Shown: one piece after another, positions 52,913-62,302 of the stretch
Layout: every line of letters begins with the position of its first letter
How positions within the stretch are numbered: position 1 is the first letter of the stretch
Assembly: GCA_039586575.1 (NCBI GenBank)
Contig: JBDHKD010000003.1
Coordinates: 1-64,000 of the forward strand
Origin: G020344215 sp039586575
GTDB taxonomy: Bacteria > Gemmatimonadota > Gemmatimonadetes > Palauibacterales > KS3-K002
DNA: 64,000 nt
Direction: 5' to 3'
Made by a program: the position numbers and the translations under genes
Notes under the pieces: model-generated
What the model was told of the DNA's origin: nothing
What the model saw: only the letters and a program-made list of their open reading frames with translations
Database searches by the model: none

Positions 52913-54637
52913 CTACCAGCCTCTCGCGAACTCGGCCCAGAAGAAGTCGCCCAGCTCCCACCACTTCTGCATGGTGGCGCGGGCGAACCCGTCGGTGTAG
53001 CGGGTCAGGAACTGGCGGTAGGCCATCGGGTCGTCGCCGCCCTCGCTGCGCCTGAGCTCCAGCGCCATCTCTTCGATGAGCGGCACCTCGGCGAAAGCGC
53101 GGTCCTCGTAGTCCTGCACGGCGGCTTCGAGATACTGGCGCGCCCAGCCCCACTTGATCATCGCCAGCCGGTTGGCCCGTCGGTACCACCAGCAGCCGGA
53201 ATCGGTCCGGTACTTGTGCTGACAGTCGATCTTGAAGCTCTCGGGCAGCTCGGTGACGCCGGCCCAGATGGGTATGCGCGGACTCTGGCCCGGGTTGTCG
53301 AACGAGAACCAGGCGATGGTGCCGATCTCGGGCGGCAGCCAGTCGCGGGCCTGGATGATCTGCGAGTAGGAGCAGCGGGCGACGGCGATCGTGCGGTTGT
53401 ATTCGATCGTGCCCGGCTGCAGCGAGTTCAAGAGCACTCCCATGTCGCCGACGATGGACCAGTTGTTGAGCACGGGGCTCTTGACCGAGTCCGGCTGCCC
53501 CTCGCGCGTCTCACCGCGGCGCGGCCGGTAGGGTACCATGAGATCACCGGTCATGTCGAGCTCGGTGCCCTCGTAGGTCTCCCGGTAGTAACGCATGACG
53601 TCGCGGATCGAGACCTTGTCCTCCGGCTTGACCGAGAAGGGTAGCTCCTCCATGTCCATGCTGAGGTTGAGCGAAGGCGCGAGCGTACTCAGGATGTAGA
53701 ACTCGCGCGTCGAGTAGGGTGGGCGCAGGTTGCCTTCCCGGTCGGTGCTGCCGTACGCCTTCCACCACTTGAACTGCTCGCCGCTCGCGGGGTCCCACCA
53801 GCCCATCTCCTCGGCCAGCGAGTGGACGTTGTCGCTGGCCATGTAGTGGTCGGAGTCATCCAGATCGAGCTCGCTGATGCGCGGGATGTTGGCCGAGAGG
53901 CCAACGTGGTCGTCGGGGATGCGGACGGCGGCCCAGACGGCGCCGACCTCGAGCGGACCCGCGCCCATGATCTCGAAGTGCCAGACCTCCTTCGAGTCGG
54001 CGAATGTCAGGCACTCCCCATAGTCGCCATAGCCGTACTCCTCAACCAGCTCGCCGATCAGTTGGATCGCCTCGCGGGCGGTGCTGGTCCGCTCGAGTGC
54101 GATGGCCTGCAGGTTCTCGATCAGGAAGAGCCCCTCGTCGTTCCGCAGCTCAGCGCGACCACCGATGGTCGTCTCGCCGATGGCCAGTCCCTTCTCGTTC
54201 ATCGCCGGATAGGCGACGTTGAAGTAGCGGTAGGTCCGCTCGACTTCGGGGATGTCGCCCTTCAACCGCACCCCGCGCAGATCGTCGGGCGTCTCGGTGT
54301 GTAGCAGGCCCCAGTAGATCGGCTTGCGGGAGCCGGGCGCATACTCGCGGCTCGGCTCGATCTGCAGCCAGGTCCGGTAGTTGCCGTCACAGCTGTGCGC
54401 GGTCATCACCGAGCCGTCGGTGGACGCCCGGCGACCGACCATGATGCTGGTACAGCCGCAGTCCTGATATTGAGGGTTACAGCCGCAGCCCGGGTCGTCC
54501 GGCGACGCGGAGCACTGCGATCCGAGGGCGAGCGTCGGCGCCGATTGCGCCGCAGCCGTCTGTACGCCGGCGCTGACGGCGATGAGCAGCGCCAGCCACC
54601 ACGAGCCCATCACACTGATGCGAACGAGACGTTTCAC
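52913..54637 (-). CDS. Secreted C69-family dipeptidase
   Basis: The 574-residue product has a signal peptide (hydrophobic core about 10-28, cleavage near AAAQS). A cysteine-rich stretch (Cys 42, 51, 53, 60, 62) follows, then the N-terminal nucleophile region CTSIMVGRRASTDGSVMTAH, in which Cys62 would become the new N-terminus after autoprocessing. YPAMNEKGLAIGETTIGG and REAIQLIGELVEEYGYGDYGE are typical of peptidase C69 (PepD-like). The mature enzyme cleaves dipeptides in characterised relatives. Last gene of the leftward polymer-type cluster. Confidence 0.9.
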   Translation of the reverse strand: MKRLVRISVMGSWWLALLIAVSAGVQTAAAQSAPTLALGSQCSASPDDPGCGCNPQYQDCGCTSIMVGRRASTDGSVMTAHSCDGNYRTWLQIEPSREYAPGSRKPIYWGLLHTETPDDLRGVRLKGDIPEVERTYRYFNVAYPAMNEKGLAIGETTIGGRAELRNDEGLFLIENLQAIALERTSTAREAIQLIGELVEEYGYGDYGECLTFADSKEVWHFEIMGAGPLEVGAVWAAVRIPDDHVGLSANIPRISELDLDDSDHYMASDNVHSLAEEMGWWDPASGEQFKWWKAYGSTDREGNLRPPYSTREFYILSTLAPSLNLSMDMEELPFSVKPEDKVSIRDVMRYYRETYEGTELDMTGDLMVPYRPRRGETREGQPDSVKSPVLNNWSIVGDMGVLLNSLQPGTIEYNRTIAVARCSYSQIIQARDWLPPEIGTIAWFSFDNPGQSPRIPIWAGVTELPESFKIDCQHKYRTDSGCWWYRRANRLAMIKWGWARQYLEAAVQDYEDRAFAEVPLIEEMALELRRSEGGDDPMAYRQFLTRYTDGFARATMQKWWELGDFFWAEFARGW

Positions 54638-54664
54638 GGGATCGCTCCTTCCTCTAAGAGATCG

Positions 54665-55861
54665 TTACTCGGTCAGCAGCCGCCCGGGCGCGGCCTGCGC
54701 CGGATCGTGCAGCCAGTGCCCGAGGCCCTTCTCGATTACCTCCGCGTAACGCGGGATACCCCGACAGCTCAGCGGTCGGTCGGGATTGAGCTCCGTCCAG
54801 CTCTCCATCGTCTGCAGCACGGTGGACGTGTGGCGACCGACTCGAACGTCGATCGGCCAGCCGCTCTCATCGATCTGCTCGAACAGCAGGCCGTGCTCGC
54901 CCGCCTTGATCACGAACTCGTCCACCCCGGTGAGCAGCTGCTCGCGGGTCGTGCGGCCGCGCGTGGCGTCGAGGAACGGCTCGGGCGCCTCGAAGAGGAG
55001 CGAGATGGCGTCGGAGTAGTCGCCCACCTCGCGGTGCGACAGACCGTGCAGACTTCGCGGCGAGTATTCCGTGCCGATGTTGAACTGCTCATCGCTCAGC
55101 ATCATCGAGACGAAGGTCGCCAGTTCCTCGCCCCGCTCGTGGGTGACGATCGTGCTGATCACCGGGTACTGCAGCTCCGCCTCGTGCAAGTCGACGAAGA
55201 TGTCGACACCCTCCTGCCGGATGAGCTCCATGAACGCGTGGGTGGTGCGTTCGGTGAGCGTGCCGGCCGGCCGGCCGGGCCAGGTCCGGTTGAGGTTGCG
55301 GACATCGACGTAGGCCAGGTACTGCCCGCTCGGGTAGTGGATGTAGACCTCGGGATCGGGCCACTGGTCGAGCGGGTTCGACCAGCGGTCGCCCAAGCGG
55401 AAGGTTTGCGCCCCCCAATCGGTAGGTATCGTGAAATCGGGCGGGTAGGCCCCGCCCACCCGGGTCACGGTGGTGGCGCTGCGATTGCTGCTCAGCACCA
55501 GAATCAGCCGACCCTGCTCCATCACGGCATTCTCGGCGAACAGCCAGGCGGCCAGCCGCGCCGCCGGCTCCTCGGGGTGGGTGCCGCCCATGACGAAGAT
55601 GGTGGCGCCCGGTTCCGCGCCGTCGAAGAAGTAGACGTTGCAGTCGTTGATCGTGCCGCGCAGCGGCTCGAAGTAATCGCTCAGCTTCTTCACCTCGGTC
55701 ACACCGGGGCTCAGGACCACCGCCTCCCGCAGGTGCCGGTGCCGGTAGAAGCTGGCACCGGAGGTGACGAGGAGCGCGAGGCCCAGGCCGCCGAGCACGA
55801 GCTTGCGCACCAGCAGCATTCGGCCGCCGTTACTGTCGGAGCCGCTCGGCACGACCTTCAC
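54665..55861 (-). CDS. Secreted or membrane-anchored AstE/AspA-like (M14) deacylase or peptidase
   Basis: The 398-residue product has an N-terminal hydrophobic helix (about 15-38). GGTHPEEPAARLA supplies the first zinc-ligand pair (H, E), NRTWPGRPAGTLTERTTH a middle block, and FVDLHEAELQYP the second zinc His plus an acid. This is the succinylglutamate desuccinylase/aspartoacylase pattern. It could remove N-acyl or cleave gamma-glutamyl-type amides; this is inference. Start GTG 55861 abuts the stop of the 54-residue gene; GTG 55852 behind GAGG is an alternative. Confidence 0.82.
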   Translation of the reverse strand: MKVVPSGSDSNGGRMLLVRKLVLGGLGLALLVTSGASFYRHRHLREAVVLSPGVTEVKKLSDYFEPLRGTINDCNVYFFDGAEPGATIFVMGGTHPEEPAARLAAWLFAENAVMEQGRLILVLSSNRSATTVTRVGGAYPPDFTIPTDWGAQTFRLGDRWSNPLDQWPDPEVYIHYPSGQYLAYVDVRNLNRTWPGRPAGTLTERTTHAFMELIRQEGVDIFVDLHEAELQYPVISTIVTHERGEELATFVSMMLSDEQFNIGTEYSPRSLHGLSHREVGDYSDAISLLFEAPEPFLDATRGRTTREQLLTGVDEFVIKAGEHGLLFEQIDESGWPIDVRVGRHTSTVLQTMESWTELNPDRPLSCRGIPRYAEVIEKGLGHWLHDPAQAAPGRLLTE

Positions 55862-55862
55862 C

Positions 55863-56027
55863 TCACTTCAGCCTGAACAGGCGCAGCAGGAACGGGATCA
55901 GCACTATGATGTAGAGCACTTCCTGCTCCCATTTCCGCGTCTTGCTCAGGTTCCAGATCAGGATCACCGCCACATAGGCGACGAGACCGTAGTAGAGGAG
56001 CGTGATCAGCGTCTGCAGGACGGCCAT
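55863..56027 (-). CDS. Small membrane protein (54 aa) beside the transporter
   Basis: ATG 56027 has AAGGAG seven bases upstream and the frame runs 54 codons to TGA at 55863. The product has two hydrophobic segments (about 4-24 and 37-50) separated by a charged loop (WNLSKTRKWEQEV) and a basic end (LLRLFRLK). It is easily overlooked by length filters but fits exactly between the transporter stop (56040) and the M14-type gene start (55861), so it is probably a real operon member, perhaps a small transporter subunit. Confidence 0.75.
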   Translation of the reverse strand: MAVLQTLITLLYYGLVAYVAVILIWNLSKTRKWEQEVLYIIVLIPFLLRLFRLK

Positions 56028-56039
56028 GACTCTCCTTTC

Positions 56040-57332
56040 TTACAGCCCTGTCAGGAACGCGAGCTGGCTCGAGAAGATCACCATGAGCGTACCGATGACC
56101 ATGATGATCACGGCCGGGACCGCGCAAGCTTTCAGAAACTTCGCGTAGGCGTCCCGGTAGCCGACCACCTCCACGGTGAGCCGGCCGATGATCGCCGTCG
56201 GCGGCAGCGCGTCGCCCAGCGGCCAGATCACGCTCATGCCCGCCAGGGCGATGATCGGGTTGAGACCCATCGTATTGAAGAGCAGCACGAGCGGGACACC
56301 GAGCACCGGCGCGGCACCCCACATCAAGACGGCCTCGGAGACCGGCAGAACGACGAACAGGGTGGCGAAGACCAAGGCGACCGGCAGCGTGACCGCCGTC
56401 ACCGCCAAGAGGCCCCGCACACCGGTCAGCGTCATGATCTGCACCAGCACCCCGACGCAGGTGAGCGTGCCGATCAGCGGTAGCAGTTGCTCGATCGTCT
56501 CACGCGAGATACGCAGGAAATCGAGTCGGATCGGTGACAGCACGTATGAGGTCGCCGCGGCGGCGAGGAACATGAGCGGCAGCCCGATCACAGGGGTATC
56601 GTGCGGCCACTGCCGGCCGATCACGATCAGCAGCACGAAGACGACGAAGGGGAGGCTGACCCGCAGCCAGCTCATCCCCTGCGGCGGCCGGGGTAGTTGC
56701 TCGAGCGCCGCCTCGAGATCGATCACGCCGCCGCGCCAGCCGAGCAAGAAGATGGTGGCGAGCGCAGCGACCACGCAGGGGACGAGCAGTGGCCAGAAGA
56801 AGCCGATGTACGGCATGTTGACGCCGGCGGCGGTGAGCATCGCCCAGAGGCTGACCGGCGGGGCCGCAGCGCTGAGGCCCGCGATGATGAAGACGATGGC
56901 GACGGTCCGTACCTCCGAGATCCCCATGGTCCTGAGCACGATCGCCACCATCCCGCCGGTGATCAGCACGGTGACGCTCCCGGCGCCGGTGAGTGCACCG
57001 GGCACGAGCAAAAGCACGGTGAGCAGCACGGCCAGCAGGGCGCGGCTACGGTGAAAGCGACTGATGATGCCGCGTACGACGAAGGCGATGCCACCCGCGT
57101 CCTTGAGGATGTTCATGAAGAGGGTGGCGGTGATGAAGATGAGGTTGATATCGAGGTAGGTCATCGCCCCTTCGGCGATGTGCCGGGCCGGCAGGCCGAA
57201 GCCGCCGGCGAGCGCGCCGCCGAGCGCCGCCGCGAACATCGCCAGCTCGGTGGAGAGCTTGGCGAGCTTGGCCGCGATGTAGACGGCGACCATGACGCCG
57301 AGAACGATCCCGGCGTACGCGGTCATGCTCAC
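56040..57332 (-). CDS. Ion-transporter-superfamily permease (TRAP large subunit/CitMHS-like)
   Basis: The 430-residue polytopic protein has about 12 membrane helices and short loops. PGALTGAGSVTVLITGGMVAIV near residue 110 and VFATLFVVLPVSEAVLMWGAAPVLGVP near 320 look like the two inverted halves seen in DctM, citrate and dicarboxylate carriers. No TRAP binding protein is obvious, although the next gene encodes a secreted protein. The substrate may be an organic anion such as glutamate; inference only. GTG 57332 has GGAG eight bases upstream. Confidence 0.82.
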   Translation of the reverse strand: MSMTAYAGIVLGVMVAVYIAAKLAKLSTELAMFAAALGGALAGGFGLPARHIAEGAMTYLDINLIFITATLFMNILKDAGGIAFVVRGIISRFHRSRALLAVLLTVLLLVPGALTGAGSVTVLITGGMVAIVLRTMGISEVRTVAIVFIIAGLSAAAPPVSLWAMLTAAGVNMPYIGFFWPLLVPCVVAALATIFLLGWRGGVIDLEAALEQLPRPPQGMSWLRVSLPFVVFVLLIVIGRQWPHDTPVIGLPLMFLAAAATSYVLSPIRLDFLRISRETIEQLLPLIGTLTCVGVLVQIMTLTGVRGLLAVTAVTLPVALVFATLFVVLPVSEAVLMWGAAPVLGVPLVLLFNTMGLNPIIALAGMSVIWPLGDALPPTAIIGRLTVEVVGYRDAYAKFLKACAVPAVIIMVIGTLMVIFSSQLAFLTGL

Positions 57333-57433
57333 CGCTGAGGCTCCTCGCTGTCGCGGCCTGCGGTCCGCTCCCGGGATCCTGAGGCCGACCCCAACGTCTC
57401 CGCTCTCAACGTCATCACCGCTGTGGCCGACGG

Positions 57434-58048
57434 CTAGCGGGCGAACACGCTCTGCAGAACGTCACCCAGCTCCATGTTCTTCTCGAACAGGATGAGCGGG
57501 ATGCCGAGGCTCTCCGAGATGATGCTGAATCGCCGGTCCTCGTCCCCGTCCTGGCGGACGACCAGCAGGTCCGACCGGGGACAGACCGCATCGATCGACA
57601 GCTCGTCCGAGTTGTCGCCGGGCGCCGCGCCTTGCGCACGGCGCGCCATCCCCTCGACGTGGGCGCCGATGACCGTGATGCCCTGGCGCTCGGCCTCGTC
57701 GATGAGCGCCGCGGTGCGGTCGAGCTCGTCCTGGATCGAGACGCCGGCCGCCCCCATCCCCTTGAGACTCGCGCCGGTCACGATGATGATCGACTTGAAA
57801 GGGTCCCCGGCTTGCTGTCTGTCGATGAGGTCCTGGGCAGTGGCCTGCTCGAGGAACTGGTGCGCCAGCTCCAGCCTGTTGAGGAAGAACCGTAGGCGCG
57901 CGGGTCCGGGACTCTGGCCGCAGGAGGTGAGCAGCACCGGCAGCTCGGCGCTGGCCGGCGCTTCCTGAGCGGAAAGTGCCCCAGGGCTGGCCAGCGCAGT
58001 GCACGCGAGCGCGGCCAACCCGACCGTCAACCTGCCGTGACGCTTCAT
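57434..58048 (-). CDS. DUF6305-like secreted protein
   Basis: The 204-residue product starts at ATG 58048 (GAGG upstream) with a signal peptide ending near LSAQEAP. The mature domain has LPVLLTSCGQSPGPARLRFFL, IIIVTGASLKGMGAAGVSIQDELDR, ITVIGAHVEGMARR, a DxLVVRQDGDED stretch and PLILFEKNMELGDVLQSVF. The order and motifs match my memory of the DUF6305 family of secreted alpha/beta proteins. Function unknown. Its position before the transporter suggests a binding or accessory role. Confidence 0.75.
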   Translation of the reverse strand: MKRHGRLTVGLAALACTALASPGALSAQEAPASAELPVLLTSCGQSPGPARLRFFLNRLELAHQFLEQATAQDLIDRQQAGDPFKSIIIVTGASLKGMGAAGVSIQDELDRTAALIDEAERQGITVIGAHVEGMARRAQGAAPGDNSDELSIDAVCPRSDLLVVRQDGDEDRRFSIISESLGIPLILFEKNMELGDVLQSVFAR

Positions 58049-58165
58049 GGTCCGTGCCTCTGCGAGAATGGGCTGGTGGGGCTGTGTCGCCAATACTAGC
58101 CGATGCGGGCTGGGGCTGCAATCGAGGCCCGCCGACCGTGGCCGCCTTCGCGGCGTTCGGGCGCG

Positions 58166-60604
58166 CTAGTCGGACCTCAGCGCCGCGTTCGGATCGACGC
58201 GAGTGGCCCGCAGCACCGGCACGGTGATGGCCGCGAGCGCGACGAGCATCATCAAGATCGCGCCCTGGACCAGGAACCACGGATCGAAGGGGCTTATGCC
58301 GAAGACCATGCTCGATGTCAACCGCGCGGCTGCCAGCGACCCCCCGAGACCGATGACCAGTCCCAGCGCGACGAGCAGAAGGCCCCGTGACAGGAACAGC
58401 CTGAGCACTCTCTTGCTGTCAGCACCCAGGGCGAGCCGCAGACCGATCTCGTGGGTGCGGCGCGACACGTAGTAGGACATCACGCCGTAGGTACCGGCGA
58501 CGACGAGGATCAGCGCCGTGACGGCGAAAAGGCTGACGAGGAGCATGAAGAAGCGCCGGCGCTCCGTGGCCTTCTTCACTGCGTCAGCCATGGTGCGAAC
58601 GCCAGCGAGCGGCACCTGGTCATCCAGATCGCGGAGCACTTCGCGCAGGGCGCCCGTGAGTGCCAGCGGCTCGCCGGACAGCCGCACGACCAGCTGCGTG
58701 AACGTCCAGACCTCGTTGTCGAAGTGGAAGTACATCTCCGGCAGGGGTCGGTATTCGAGACCCCACTGCGGTACGTTCTCGACCACGCCGACCACCGTGG
58801 CGCTCCACCCCGGCGTCTCTTCGTTCTCGCGGATTCGCTTGCCGAGCGCGTTCTCGCCTGGCCAGTACCTGTCGGCGAAGGCCTGGTTGATGACGACGCT
58901 ACGGACGCCGTCGGCAGCCTGCGGCGCGATCCTGTCGTCCTCGGTCAGCAACCTGCCCGACAGCAGCGCGATCCCCATCGCCTGGAAGTAGTGCGGGCTA
59001 ACGTAGGAATACTCGACCAAAGGCCGCCGGGACTCCGGGTCGTAAGTCTCCCCCTCGACGAGCACCGATCCATTGTTGCCGCCTCTCATCGGAAGCTTGT
59101 TGGTGGCGGCGGCGAACTCGACCGCCGGCAGCGCTTCGACCCGCTCGATCAGGCGATCCCAAAAGGCGACGCGCTGCTCGGTCTCCTCGTACCCCGGGCC
59201 GTTGGTCGAGATGCCGGCGACGAGCACTTGATCGGTATCGAATCCGCGGGGAAGCCTGGACACGTTGGAGTAGCTCACGATGAGAAGTCCGGCGCCGTTG
59301 GCCAGCACAAAGGCGATCGCGAGTTGCCCGATGACCAGGGCGCCGAGGATCCGATTGTGCTTCCGCCCGCCCACCTGGCTTCCCCGGCCCTCTTTCAGCG
59401 ACCCGATCAGGTCGGTGCGCGATGCCAGAAGCGCCGGCAAGAGCCCGAAGACGAGACCGGTCGCCGCCGTGATGAGAATCGTGTACAGCAGTACCCCACC
59501 GTCGATCCGGATTCCCTCGACCCGCGGGATGTAGGAAGGAATGCGGCCCTTGATCACGTCGACGCCCCAGAGAGCGAGCAGAATGCCGATCAGACCGCCA
59601 AGAGCGGAAAGCACCATGCTCTCGGTCAGCAACTGGCGGATCAGGCGTCCGCGCCCCGCACCCAGCGAAGCCCGGATAGCCAGCTCGGTGAGCCGCGTCG
59701 TGCCCCGCGCCAGCAACATGGCCGCCACATTGGCGCAGGCGATGAGGAGGACGAGGCCCACCACGAACAGCAGAATCACCAGGAACGAGCGAACGTAGCC
59801 CAACGAGCGCTGGGTGAGCTGGTCGATCCAGACATCGGTTTGAGCGTTGGTACTGGGATACAGCTCGGCCAGGCTCACCGCTATGCCCTTCAGCTCCGCC
59901 TCCGCCTGCTCGACCGTCACGCCGTCGGCGAGCCGGCCGACGGCGGCGAAAGAGTGCCACCCCCGGTCACCATCTTGAGCGAGCGGCAGCGGCACCCAGA
60001 GCTCGGGATCTTGGGTCATGGAAGTCCACGGCCTCGGGAACTCGTAGTCCGCCGGCATCACACCGGTGATCTGGAAGCTCTGCCCGTCGATCATCATATA
60101 CTGCCCAATGACGTCCGCCGCGCCGCCGTAGCGGAGCTTCCAGAGCCGGTCGCTGAGAATCACCACCCGGTGGTTGCCTTCCAGCTCTTCCTCGTCGCTG
60201 AACAGGCGTCCCAGCGCCGGCTGCACGCCGAGCGCGCGCAGCGTGCTGGCGGTGACGCGCGCGGCGAAGTTGCGCGTCGGCTCCGGATCGCCGCCCAGGT
60301 TGACCCAGTTGAAACGGAAGAGGCCCATCTCCTCGAGCGTCGTGTTCTGCTCCCGCATGTCGAAGTAGTCGGGCGACGTGAACGGCTGGTAAAAGCGGTA
60401 GCCCTTCTCGGTCTCCCAGACGGCCACCACGCGCTCGGCATCCGGGTAGGGTAGCTCCCGCAGAATCAAGCCCTTCAGCACGCTGAAGATCGCCACGTTC
60501 GCCCCGATACCGACGGCGATCGTGACGGCGACGAGCGCTGAGAAACCCGGCCGCCGAACCGTCTGACGCAGAGCGAGACGAAGATCTTGTGCGGTGCCGC
60601 CCAT
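58166..60604 (-). CDS. ADOP-type ABC transporter permease (orphan)
   Basis: The 812-residue product starts at ATG 60604 with GGGAG seven bases upstream. It has the N-terminal TAQDLRLALRQTVRRPGFSA, a first helix, a MacB-type core, first FtsX set near 275-400 (GRLIRQLLTESMVLSALGGL), second near 675-800, and the terminal ATRVDPNAALRSD. It interrupts the otherwise polymer-related gene set between pgsW and the DUF6305 gene on the same strand. No ATPase is adjacent. Confidence 0.93.
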   Translation of the reverse strand: MGGTAQDLRLALRQTVRRPGFSALVAVTIAVGIGANVAIFSVLKGLILRELPYPDAERVVAVWETEKGYRFYQPFTSPDYFDMREQNTTLEEMGLFRFNWVNLGGDPEPTRNFAARVTASTLRALGVQPALGRLFSDEEELEGNHRVVILSDRLWKLRYGGAADVIGQYMMIDGQSFQITGVMPADYEFPRPWTSMTQDPELWVPLPLAQDGDRGWHSFAAVGRLADGVTVEQAEAELKGIAVSLAELYPSTNAQTDVWIDQLTQRSLGYVRSFLVILLFVVGLVLLIACANVAAMLLARGTTRLTELAIRASLGAGRGRLIRQLLTESMVLSALGGLIGILLALWGVDVIKGRIPSYIPRVEGIRIDGGVLLYTILITAATGLVFGLLPALLASRTDLIGSLKEGRGSQVGGRKHNRILGALVIGQLAIAFVLANGAGLLIVSYSNVSRLPRGFDTDQVLVAGISTNGPGYEETEQRVAFWDRLIERVEALPAVEFAAATNKLPMRGGNNGSVLVEGETYDPESRRPLVEYSYVSPHYFQAMGIALLSGRLLTEDDRIAPQAADGVRSVVINQAFADRYWPGENALGKRIRENEETPGWSATVVGVVENVPQWGLEYRPLPEMYFHFDNEVWTFTQLVVRLSGEPLALTGALREVLRDLDDQVPLAGVRTMADAVKKATERRRFFMLLVSLFAVTALILVVAGTYGVMSYYVSRRTHEIGLRLALGADSKRVLRLFLSRGLLLVALGLVIGLGGSLAAARLTSSMVFGISPFDPWFLVQGAILMMLVALAAITVPVLRATRVDPNAALRSD

Positions 60605-60745
60605 GACCCTGCTCCCGTTTAAGTGCACCCGAGCGCTAACCTGGAGACGAGGAGGCAAGAGGAGTGCCAGTGCGCGCCCGCGAGCCGGAAGCGGCAACTG
60701 ATTGCATCACAAAAGATTAGATGATCGGGCGGCCCGGCGCCGTCA

Positions 60746-61855
60746 CTACGACTGTTCGGAAGCGGCACGCCTTGTCCGGAATCGAACGGCCGTCGCCACC
60801 CCGGCGAGAGCGGCGAAATAGGCCGCCGTGACCAGCCAGAAGCGGCCGCCCGGCGCCCCTACATCATCCCGCAACCGTGTCGTACCGGGCGCGGACAGCG
60901 GCACGGGGTCCCAGGGCAGCCCGTAGCGCAGCGCCAGGCCGCGGATGTTGAGCAGGTGGATCACCGGGACGCCGCGAGCGGCCATCTCGAAGAGCACCCC
61001 GCGCTCCTCCTGCGGCGGCAGCTCCAGGTCGGCGTTAAGGCCGGGTTCCACGTTCAGCACCAAGGGGCTAGTGCCGAGGTTCGCGTCGCTGCCGCCGATG
61101 TTGAGGAACGCCGCTACCCGCCGCTCGGGCGCGCCGAGATAGATCGCCATGCGGCGGGCCACGTTGCCGCGCAGATCAGGATCCTCCAGCAGCGGGGTTC
61201 CGCTCGCCCGGATCCGCTCGAGCAGGAGGTCCCGGATAGCGGGATCGAATTCGGCGCCGACGTCACCTTCCCCGCCCAACGACACCGCCGCCGGCGGCGT
61301 GGAAAGGATGCCGTCGCTGAGCAGCAACTCGTGGATGTCCAGCAGGGTGAGGCCCGGCCGGGTCGCCCCATATGACGATGCGCCCAGCGACAGAATCGTC
61401 ACCGGGTGAACGTCCAGCGCTTCAGCGGCGGTCAACGCCGCGATCAGGAGGGCGGGAAACGAGGCGGAGCATCCCACGGCGATGGTGTCGCCGGCGGCGA
61501 CACCGGCGCGGCGCAGGAGATGTACGACGAGCCCGGCCAGATCGGGGTTCGTGGTGGTCCGCTTCGCCTCCAGCCGGCCCAGCGTCGTGAACAGAGGGGT
61601 ATACTCCGGTCCGATGAGCCCGGTACGGTTGGGATCCAGCGACTCATCGATGGGTATGCCGGCGGTCTCGGAACGCCTTGCAACGGCGGCGGTCGCCCGC
61701 TCCATGTGCGCCGCCGCCTGCAGCATCTCCTCCGACCATTCGATCGAACCGCGCGGCGCGAGCGTCTGCAAGGCGAGCCAGGCGATGAGGCTCACGACCC
61801 CGGCCGCGACGATGCGGTGCTGGGTTCGGCGGTCGACGGGCAGGACGGATGTCAC
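60746..61855 (-). CDS. pgsW: Poly-gamma-glutamate system protein PgsW
   Basis: The 369-residue product has an N-terminal membrane helix (about 13-33) and a C-terminal one near 335-355. The soluble domain contains LIGPEYTPLFTTLGRLEAKRT, TIAVGCSASFPALLIAAL, VTILSLGASSYGATRPGLTLLD and AFLNIGGSDANLG, which I recall from the PgsW family linked to PgsB/PgsC. Its biochemical role is not known. It follows pgsC by eight bases, in the same operon. Confidence 0.85.
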   Translation of the reverse strand: MTSVLPVDRRTQHRIVAAGVVSLIAWLALQTLAPRGSIEWSEEMLQAAAHMERATAAVARRSETAGIPIDESLDPNRTGLIGPEYTPLFTTLGRLEAKRTTTNPDLAGLVVHLLRRAGVAAGDTIAVGCSASFPALLIAALTAAEALDVHPVTILSLGASSYGATRPGLTLLDIHELLLSDGILSTPPAAVSLGGEGDVGAEFDPAIRDLLLERIRASGTPLLEDPDLRGNVARRMAIYLGAPERRVAAFLNIGGSDANLGTSPLVLNVEPGLNADLELPPQEERGVLFEMAARGVPVIHLLNIRGLALRYGLPWDPVPLSAPGTTRLRDDVGAPGGRFWLVTAAYFAALAGVATAVRFRTRRAASEQS

Positions 61856-61862
61856 GGCGCTC

Positions 61863-62297
61863 TCACACGAGGTTGATGATGAGACCCAGCCAAGCCGTCA
61901 GCACGGTGACGGTGACCAGCGCCGCCGTCGTGACCACGGGGCCCTGCCGCTCGAGATGGCTGGCGATGAGGCCGGGGATCACCCAGCCGATCACCCTGAA
62001 CTCGAGCGAGACGGGGAAGATGGCGGGGAAGAGCTGACGCCAGAAGAACGCCAGCAGTCCGCCCACCAGGATCAGGAACACGAATCGCCGCCGCCCGAAG
62101 AGGATGAGCCAGCGGCAGGAGAACCGGTAGATCGCCATGGTCAGGAAGGCGGCGATCAGGGTGCCGGCGATTCGTGCCGGCTCCTGGATGAAGAGCACGA
62201 GGTAGCTGGGCACGATGATTCCGCCGGGATAGATACCGGTTAGCGCGGTGAAGGCCAGCGAAATCAGCAGCCCAATGAAAGGGAGCTCGAATCCCAT
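61863..62297 (-). CDS. pgsC: Poly-gamma-glutamate biosynthesis protein PgsC
   Basis: The 144-residue protein has four to five membrane helices. Segments GIYPGGIIVPSYLVLF near the N-terminus and FRVIGWVIPGLIASHLERQG are typical of PgsC/CapC, the membrane partner of the PgsB ligase in poly-gamma-glutamate synthesis. Length is normal (about 150). It lies five bases after pgsB. Confidence 0.92.
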   Translation of the reverse strand: MGFELPFIGLLISLAFTALTGIYPGGIIVPSYLVLFIQEPARIAGTLIAAFLTMAIYRFSCRWLILFGRRRFVFLILVGGLLAFFWRQLFPAIFPVSLEFRVIGWVIPGLIASHLERQGPVVTTAALVTVTVLTAWLGLIINLV

Positions 62298-62302
62298 CGG
62301 CT

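Noticed and set aside
58451..60454. Plus-strand open frame of 667 codons
   Set aside because: It is antisense to the ADOP permease at 58166, which has membrane helices and a typical tail.
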